From: Ruthenibacterium sp.
Lineage (GTDB): Bacteria > Bacillota > Clostridia > Oscillospirales > Ruminococcaceae
Length of the DNA: 10,722 bases
Reading direction: 5' to 3'
Assembly: GCA_020025255.1 (NCBI GenBank)
Contig: JAHHSK010000060.1
Coordinates: forward strand, 1-10,722
Every line of letters starts with the position of its first letter. Positions within the stretch are counted from its first letter, which is position 1. A model generated the notes under the pieces. The model worked only from the letters and a program-made list of their open reading frames with translations. It was not told where the DNA came from and made no database searches. The position numbers and the translations under genes are program-made. Below are positions 6,095 to 10,722 of the stretch, one piece after another.

Positions 6095-7066
6095 ATGGAA
6101 ACAAAATACAAAACGGCGGCATACGGAGCACCGCTGCAATACCGCAAAGAGAAAAGGCTGCAATCGATGCGCAGGAAAATCAAACAAAGCGGACAGCTGT
6201 ATGCGATCTTCTTTCTGCCTCTGGTTTATTTCCTTGTATTTCGCTACGGAGCCATGGGTTGGCTGCTGCTGGCATTTAAGGATTTTGATCCGATTAAAGG
6301 ACTCATGGGAAGTGACTGGGTAGGGCTTTCTCATTTTGTTGAGTTTTTCAGCATGCCGGATTTTTGGAAGCTTCTCAGAAATACGCTGCTCATCAGTATT
6401 TATTCGATCCTGTTTTCATTTCCGGTACCGATTATTTTAGCACTGCTGGTCAACGAGGTCGGCAGCCGGCGCTTCAAAAAGGTGGTACAGAGCATCACCT
6501 ATCTGCCGCATTTTTTCTCTGTGGTAATCGTATGCGGCATGATCGTGGATTTTCTGACAGCAGATGGATTGATCAACCGGGTCATCGTTTTTTTCGGCGG
6601 GCAGCCGATTTCATTTCTAACAGATCCCAAATGGTTCCGTACGATTTATGTGGTATCCGGGATATGGCAGGGTGCGGGCTGGGGCTCCATTATGTATTTG
6701 GCGGCGCTGAACGGCGTGGATCCACAGCTGTATGAATCCGCGGTAATCGATGGTGCAAGTAAGATTCAGCAGATCGGTCACATCAGCCTGCCGGCAATCA
6801 TGCCGATCATTTCCGTTCAGCTTTTAATGAATATCGGAAGTTTGCTGTCAGTGGGATACGAAAAAATCATTCTTTTGTATAACGGTGCAACCTATGAAAC
6901 CGCAGATGTAATTTCTACATATGTGTATCGGCGCGGGCTTCAAGGGGCAGATTACGGATACGGCACAGCAGTCAATCTGTTTCAATCGGTGATTTCACTG
7001 CTGCTGGTTATAATTGCAAATAAGGCAGCAAACCGGCTGAGTGATGGCGAAGGCGGCTTGTGGTGA
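6095..7066 (+). CDS. Carbohydrate ABC transporter permease, LplB/YteP type
   Basis: The 323-aa integral membrane protein is one of two permease subunits of a sugar importer. After a basic N-terminus (1-33) the first membrane segment begins near residue 35, followed by the family stretch FRYGAMGWLLLAFKDFDPIKG (50-69). Several further hydrophobic segments follow. The EAA loop that docks the ATPase is ESAVIDGASKIQQIGHISLP (214-233), with the expected Gly220 and LP ending. Start 6095 is set by AAGGAGG at 6083-6089. It is the first gene of the operon, and the next permease begins 19 nt after its stop. The family imports oligosaccharides or modified sugars; the specific ligand cannot be read here. 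Confidence 0.95.
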   Translation: METKYKTAAYGAPLQYRKEKRLQSMRRKIKQSGQLYAIFFLPLVYFLVFRYGAMGWLLLAFKDFDPIKGLMGSDWVGLSHFVEFFSMPDFWKLLRNTLLISIYSILFSFPVPIILALLVNEVGSRRFKKVVQSITYLPHFFSVVIVCGMIVDFLTADGLINRVIVFFGGQPISFLTDPKWFRTIYVVSGIWQGAGWGSIMYLAALNGVDPQLYESAVIDGASKIQQIGHISLPAIMPIISVQLLMNIGSLLSVGYEKIILLYNGATYETADVISTYVYRRGLQGADYGYGTAVNLFQSVISLLLVIIANKAANRLSDGEGGLW

Positions 7067-7084
7067 TGCAAGGAGTGAAAAACT

Positions 7085-7969
7085 ATGGGGACAAAACGGA
7101 AAACGACAGGGGACATTATCTTTACAATTTGCAACTATCTTATATTGACCGTGTGCTGTCTGCTGGTGATTTTTCCAATCTATTATATGTTTATCATATC
7201 GATCAGCGAAGGGTATGCCGTGCTGCGCGGTGAGGTAAAATGGTTTCCCGTCGGCTTTGATCTTTCGGCATATAAGGCGGTGCTCGCCTCGCCGGATATT
7301 CCCAAAGCCTATGCAAATACCATTATCTATACTGTGATCGGCACCTTTATCAATGTTTTGATGACGGCACTGTGCGCATATCCGCTTTCCAGAAAAAAAT
7401 TCTATGGACGGAATGTTTTTTCGTTTATGATCATCTTCACCATGTTTTTCGATGCAGGCATGATTGCAAATTTCATGGTGGTGAGCAGTCTGCATTTGTA
7501 TAATACCATTTGGGCCATTGTTCTGCCCGGTGCGATCAATGCGTGGTACATGGTGATCATGCGCACATTTTTCCAGCAGCTGCCAGAGGAACTGTATGAA
7601 TCGGCATATCTAGATGGGGCAGGCGATTTTATAGTGTTTACCCGCATTGCACTTCCGCTTTCTGTGCCTACGATTATGACTATGGTGCTGTTTTATGCTG
7701 TTGGGCATTGGAACAGTTGGTTCAATGCACTGATCTATCTGGACGATAAGGTCAAGTATCCGGTACAGTTGATCATGCGCAACATCGTGCTTTCCGGTGA
7801 AACAGCAGCGATATCCGGTGCGGCATCGGTGGCGGGGGATGTGGGAATCATTGCAACGAACATCAAATATGCTGTGGTGTTTGTTACCATGCTGCCCATC
7901 CTTATGGTGTATCCATTCATCCAGAAATACTTTGTAAAAGGCATTTTGGTGGGTGCTCTAAAAGGATGA
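7085..7969 (+). CDS. Carbohydrate ABC transporter permease, LplC/YtcP type
   Basis: This 294-aa membrane protein is the partner permease. A first membrane segment spans about residues 11-40, followed by an external loop and further segments. The EAA loop is ESAYLDGAGDFIVFTRIALP (172-191). The C-terminus FIQKYFVKGILVGALKG is the usual ending of LplC-type permeases. AAGGAG at 7070-7075 lies 9 nt before the start, and the gene follows the first permease closely, so the two are translated as a pair. No ATPase gene follows; this family commonly borrows a shared MsmX/MsmK-type ATPase encoded elsewhere, which is inferred here. Confidence 0.95.
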   Translation: MGTKRKTTGDIIFTICNYLILTVCCLLVIFPIYYMFIISISEGYAVLRGEVKWFPVGFDLSAYKAVLASPDIPKAYANTIIYTVIGTFINVLMTALCAYPLSRKKFYGRNVFSFMIIFTMFFDAGMIANFMVVSSLHLYNTIWAIVLPGAINAWYMVIMRTFFQQLPEELYESAYLDGAGDFIVFTRIALPLSVPTIMTMVLFYAVGHWNSWFNALIYLDDKVKYPVQLIMRNIVLSGETAAISGAASVAGDVGIIATNIKYAVVFVTMLPILMVYPFIQKYFVKGILVGALKG

Positions 7970-8112
7970 ACAAGGCGAAGAAAGGGTGCTTTGTAAAATA
8001 TGAAAGGGACCAAAAGCAGAGTGTCTGGATCGAGGAAAAATAATTTCCATGCGGTAGATCCGACGGAAGCTTGCGGACGAAATATAAAACAAATGAAAAG
8101 GAGCGAACAACA
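7970..8112 (+). other. Intercistronic gap before the binding-protein gene
   Basis: This 143-nt gap separates the second permease from the binding-protein gene. It contains only weak pairings, such as GGAAA (8034-8038) with TTTCC (8044-8048), nested within GGATC and GATCC. No good promoter or terminator is seen. Such a gap often marks an RNA processing site that raises binding-protein expression, but that is a guess. Confidence 0.35.
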
Positions 8113-9765
8113 ATGAAGCAATACGAGCGTTTGAAACGAGCCTGTGCACTGCTTGTGTGCATGGCATGCACTACGGTGTTTTTTGCCGGATGCGGCGGTC
8201 AGGGTGCCTCCGGCACTCCGGTTTCGGGAACGGAAGATTCAGCCCTGCAAGAGCCGAAAGAGGATGAAAGCGGAAAGCTGTTGGATAAGGAACTCACCAT
8301 TGAAATGCTGGTGCAGGAAAATGCGTATGCACCGATCAGTCAGGATTGCGCCGTGCTCAAGGCAATCTATGATAAAACCAATGTGAAGCTTGTATTAAAA
8401 CCGGTTCCGGCAAGCGATTACGGAACAAAAGCAAGTATGTACATGGCTACGAATAATCTGCCGGATGCAATGGCTGTCGGGACAGGAAATATCAAGGATT
8501 ATGCGCGCAGCGGGATGTTCTTGAATCTTTCGGAGTATAAAGAATATATGCCGAATTATATGAAAGCATTGAATCAGCCCGAGCGCAAGGCCGATGCAAA
8601 AAGCCTGTATCTCGATGGAAACCTATATTCGTTTGCCCGGTTGGAAAAATTCAGAATCGGAACAGCAACCTGTCCGATGATCCGTGCGGATCTTTTGGAG
8701 GAACAGGATATCCCTATGCCAACTACATGGGATGAATTTTATCAAGTGATGCTGAAAGTGAAAGAAAAACACCCGGACATGTACGCGATGTCCAGCCGTA
8801 TGGGCACGAACTACTTGCTGGGACAGCTTGCGTTTCCGCTTGGGTCCGGTGGATTTGAAGAATTTAAAACCAATAATGGCGTTTACTATGAGCCCGATGA
8901 AGATAAATATCTGTATGGACCGATCCAGCCTGATTTCAAGCGTGTAGTAGAATTTGTTCACAATATGTACGAAGATGGTCTTCTGGATCCGGATTATGCA
9001 GTGATGACGCGCGATATCTGCTGGGAAAAGCTTTCCAGCGGCAAGCTGTTTGCTTATTATGATAACGATACCTTTGCAGCACGCACGTTCAATCCAGCCC
9101 TGCGTGAGGTAGATCCCAATGCTCGTTTTGAAATGATTGCACCTATGGTCAACCCGGAAGGAACAACCCGTTCTCTGCGCTACCAGCGCGACTGGCTGGG
9201 ACATAACGTGGTTATCAGCAGCAAGGTGGATCGTCCGGAGGATGTTGTAAAATTTTTCGATTGGATGTATTCGGAAGAAGGTACTATGATTACAAATTTC
9301 GGGGTGGAAGGCGAAACCTATTATATGGAAAATGGGGAGCCGATCATTGCACCGGAGCTTTTGGAACGGCACAAAAATGCGGACGATGTAATCTCTTCCA
9401 TTTATTCTGAAATCGGGGCGGGCAGCAATAACTTCGCTTTATATGTGGATGAATCCTGGTTCAAGCAGACATCCGACCCGCTTATGGTGGAATGCGGTGA
9501 ACGGATTGACCAGTGGACCGAAGAAGGCAAGATGATGAGTGTGCGCAATTCTTTGGAACTTTGCTTCACGGAAGAAGATATGCAGCGCCTGAAAACACTG
9601 GATCCGAATGTAATGACGCTGTTCAATCAGGAAATTGATAAGTTTATTCTTGGCAAGCGGCCGATGTCTGAGTGGGATGCTTTTGCAAAGGAACTGGCAG
9701 AACAGGGCGCAACCGAAATCGAAGAAATCTATAATCGAGCTTATGATAAGGTGAAAAGCATCTGA
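8113..9765 (+). CDS. Lipoprotein sugar-binding protein, LplA/YtcQ type
   Basis: The 550-aa protein is the extracellular solute-binding subunit of the importer. A basic N-terminus and hydrophobic stretch end in a lipobox, FFAGC, so Cys27 would be lipid-anchored outside the membrane. A Ser/Gly/Glu-rich linker follows (about 28-60), and the binding fold begins near LTIEMLVQENAYAP. The length fits the large LplA-type binding proteins (about 500-560 aa). Start 8113 is supported by AAAAGGAG at 8096-8103 and by giving a normal signal peptide; the longer frame from 8071 would add a charged stretch ahead of it. It is the last gene of the permease operon. Ligand specificity is unknown. Confidence 0.93.
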   Translation: MKQYERLKRACALLVCMACTTVFFAGCGGQGASGTPVSGTEDSALQEPKEDESGKLLDKELTIEMLVQENAYAPISQDCAVLKAIYDKTNVKLVLKPVPASDYGTKASMYMATNNLPDAMAVGTGNIKDYARSGMFLNLSEYKEYMPNYMKALNQPERKADAKSLYLDGNLYSFARLEKFRIGTATCPMIRADLLEEQDIPMPTTWDEFYQVMLKVKEKHPDMYAMSSRMGTNYLLGQLAFPLGSGGFEEFKTNNGVYYEPDEDKYLYGPIQPDFKRVVEFVHNMYEDGLLDPDYAVMTRDICWEKLSSGKLFAYYDNDTFAARTFNPALREVDPNARFEMIAPMVNPEGTTRSLRYQRDWLGHNVVISSKVDRPEDVVKFFDWMYSEEGTMITNFGVEGETYYMENGEPIIAPELLERHKNADDVISSIYSEIGAGSNNFALYVDESWFKQTSDPLMVECGERIDQWTEEGKMMSVRNSLELCFTEEDMQRLKTLDPNVMTLFNQEIDKFILGKRPMSEWDAFAKELAEQGATEIEEIYNRAYDKVKSI

Positions 9766-9821
9766 AGCAGTTCAAAACATAAAACACGGTAAGAACCCTC
9801 TTTTGCAATAAAACAGCTGAA

Positions 9822-9863
9822 ATCAAACAGACCCTTGTCGCTGGAAGACAGGGTCTGTTTGAT
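9822..9863 (+). terminator. Hairpin after the binding-protein gene
   Basis: ATCAAACAGACCCT (9822-9835) pairs with AGGGTCTGTTTGAT (9850-9863), a 14-bp stem extended by TGTC/GACA pairing with one bulged T. It stands 57 bp after the importer stop, so a terminator is the natural reading. The tail lacks a clean T-run, and a TATAAT (9865-9870) abuts the stem, so an operator for the next gene is also possible. Confidence 0.55.
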
Positions 9864-9864
9864 G

Positions 9865-9870
9865 TATAAT
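9865..9870 (+). promoter_or_regulatory. Possible -10 box for the downstream regulator gene
   Basis: TATAAT matches the -10 consensus 98 bp before the regulator start codon. The hexamer 17 bp upstream is TGGAAG, a poor -35 box, so the promoter would be weak or activator-dependent. Confidence 0.35.
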
Positions 9871-9967
9871 AAAAATTGCCGAAAGGCTGTGCGGAAAGCA
9901 GGAAGAAACAGCGAGGTATCTGTATTTGCAAGAAAACTGAAAAAGCAAAAGGCAGCGGGGTGTAAGG

Positions 9968-10722
9968 ATGAAAAAAGAAAAACAGAACTCTTTACGAAGA
10001 ATCCATATGCGAAAAGAATATTTCTGGGTGTTTTTTCTGTTCTTTTCATTCTTTATGATCTTTTTTCTGATGTCAGGCATTATTTATTGGAATACAAGCA
10101 AAAGTACACGCAAAGAGCTGGAAACCGAGATTGCGCATGCATTGAATCAGGCAGAGAGTGAATGGGAAAAAAGCACCCAGAAAATTTATGAAGCCGGATA
10201 TAATATGCTGAACAATGAGGCCTTTTCGAAACTGCTTGCCGTTGTGGCGAAGGAGAGGGATCCGGTAAAAAGCGGGGGGCTTATCAGTTGGATGAAAAAT
10301 TACGCCGGGGGAACATCACAATACAGCGGTGAAAACTTTATCTATTTTGATAATCAATATGTCATTACCGATGAAGGAGTGGCGGATTTCACTCTTTATT
10401 TTGATGTGCTTCGCCCGCACAGCCGATGCACATTGAAAGACTGGGAGCAGCTGCTGGAAAGTGCACCGCATTATAAAATGATGCCTATGGATACGGTAAC
10501 GGAAAAGTATTCGGGCCGACAGCAGCAGGTGGTTTTGCCGGTAGTGCTCAGTAAAAATCTGCATGACAGCAAGGTTGTGCTTGTTACAGAAATACAGGCG
10601 GATCGGGTGCAGGCGATGTTTGAAGATCGAAGAACGCTGAAAGATCAGGTTTTTCTGTGTATGGATCAGGAACAGAATGTTTTTTTCAACACCGCAGATA
10701 AAGAGCCGACCTTGCAAGAAAA
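9968..10722 (+). CDS. Membrane sensor protein, probably AraC-type membrane regulator (3' end missing)
   Basis: The frame stays open from ATG 9968 to the window end, giving 251 residues without a stop. Residues about 18-41 are a strong hydrophobic membrane segment (YFWVFFLFFSFFMIFF...). An alpha-helical stretch follows with repeated Glu, then an extracytoplasmic domain containing ENFIYFDNQYVITDEG. This layout resembles YtdP-like membrane AraC regulators found beside LplABC-type importers; there a second membrane segment and a helix-turn-helix domain follow. A YesM-like sensor histidine kinase has a similar N-terminus and remains possible, because the deciding C-terminal half is outside the window. 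GGGGTG (9957-9962) is the binding site, and an in-frame stop at 9938-9940 excludes a much longer start. It probably controls the adjacent importer and glycosidase. Confidence 0.7.
   Translation, partial: MKKEKQNSLRRIHMRKEYFWVFFLFFSFFMIFFLMSGIIYWNTSKSTRKELETEIAHALNQAESEWEKSTQKIYEAGYNMLNNEAFSKLLAVVAKERDPVKSGGLISWMKNYAGGTSQYSGENFIYFDNQYVITDEGVADFTLYFDVLRPHSRCTLKDWEQLLESAPHYKMMPMDTVTEKYSGRQQQVVLPVVLSKNLHDSKVVLVTEIQADRVQAMFEDRRTLKDQVFLCMDQEQNVFFNTADKEPTLQE

Noticed and set aside
8623..9372. 249-codon minus-strand frame opposite the binding-protein gene.
   Set aside because: It is antisense to a well-supported lipoprotein gene, and its His/Phe/Ile-rich product is typical of a complementary-strand shadow.
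10316..10717. 133-codon minus-strand frame at the right end.
   Set aside because: It is antisense to the plus-strand membrane sensor frame, which has a start, binding site and membrane segment.

Overview
This window looks like chromosomal DNA from a low-to-moderate GC Gram-positive anaerobe of the class Clostridia, most likely a gut Oscillospiraceae/Ruminococcaceae-type commensal. The assignment is inferred from strong AAGGAGG-type ribosome binding sites, strong hairpin terminators, the ABC-F gene type, and an LplA/LplB/LplC-type sugar transporter beside a membrane regulator. No single feature fixes the genus.

Layout. Positions 1-440 hold no convincing gene but are packed with palindromes: a degenerate repeat present twice, a 12-bp perfect hairpin, an 18-bp perfect bidirectional terminator and a further 10-bp hairpin. 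Positions 415-2891 form a probable two-gene operon: a promoter, a leader of about 250 nt with a nine-codon reading frame that runs into an intrinsic terminator, an ABC-F ATPase (699-2297), and an ElbB-like DJ-1/PfpI protein (2322-2891). A bidirectional terminator (2974-3014) separates this operon from a convergent yaaA gene (3117-3881, minus strand). Upstream of yaaA on the same strand is a DUF4091/GH123-like predicted glycosidase (4112-5764), driven by a consensus TTGACA-17-TATAAT promoter. Divergent from it is a carbohydrate ABC importer: two permeases (6095-7066 and 7085-7969) and a lipoprotein binding protein (8113-9765). A 5'-partial gene (9968 to the window end) encodes a membrane sensor protein, probably an AraC-type membrane regulator.

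How the genes fit together. The region from 4112 to the end reads as a glycan-use locus. The lipoprotein binds an oligosaccharide, the two permeases import it with an ATPase encoded elsewhere, the GH123-like enzyme has no signal peptide and would act on the imported sugar in the cytoplasm, and the membrane regulator may sense substrate. The left operon reads as an antibiotic-response or ribosome-protection unit with attenuation control, carrying an unexpected ElbB-like partner.

The most interesting points are the attenuator with a short upstream reading frame, the ABC-F/ElbB pairing, and the predicted intracellular GH123-like enzyme beside the importer. I saw no CRISPR array, insertion sequence, phage gene, tRNA or rRNA.
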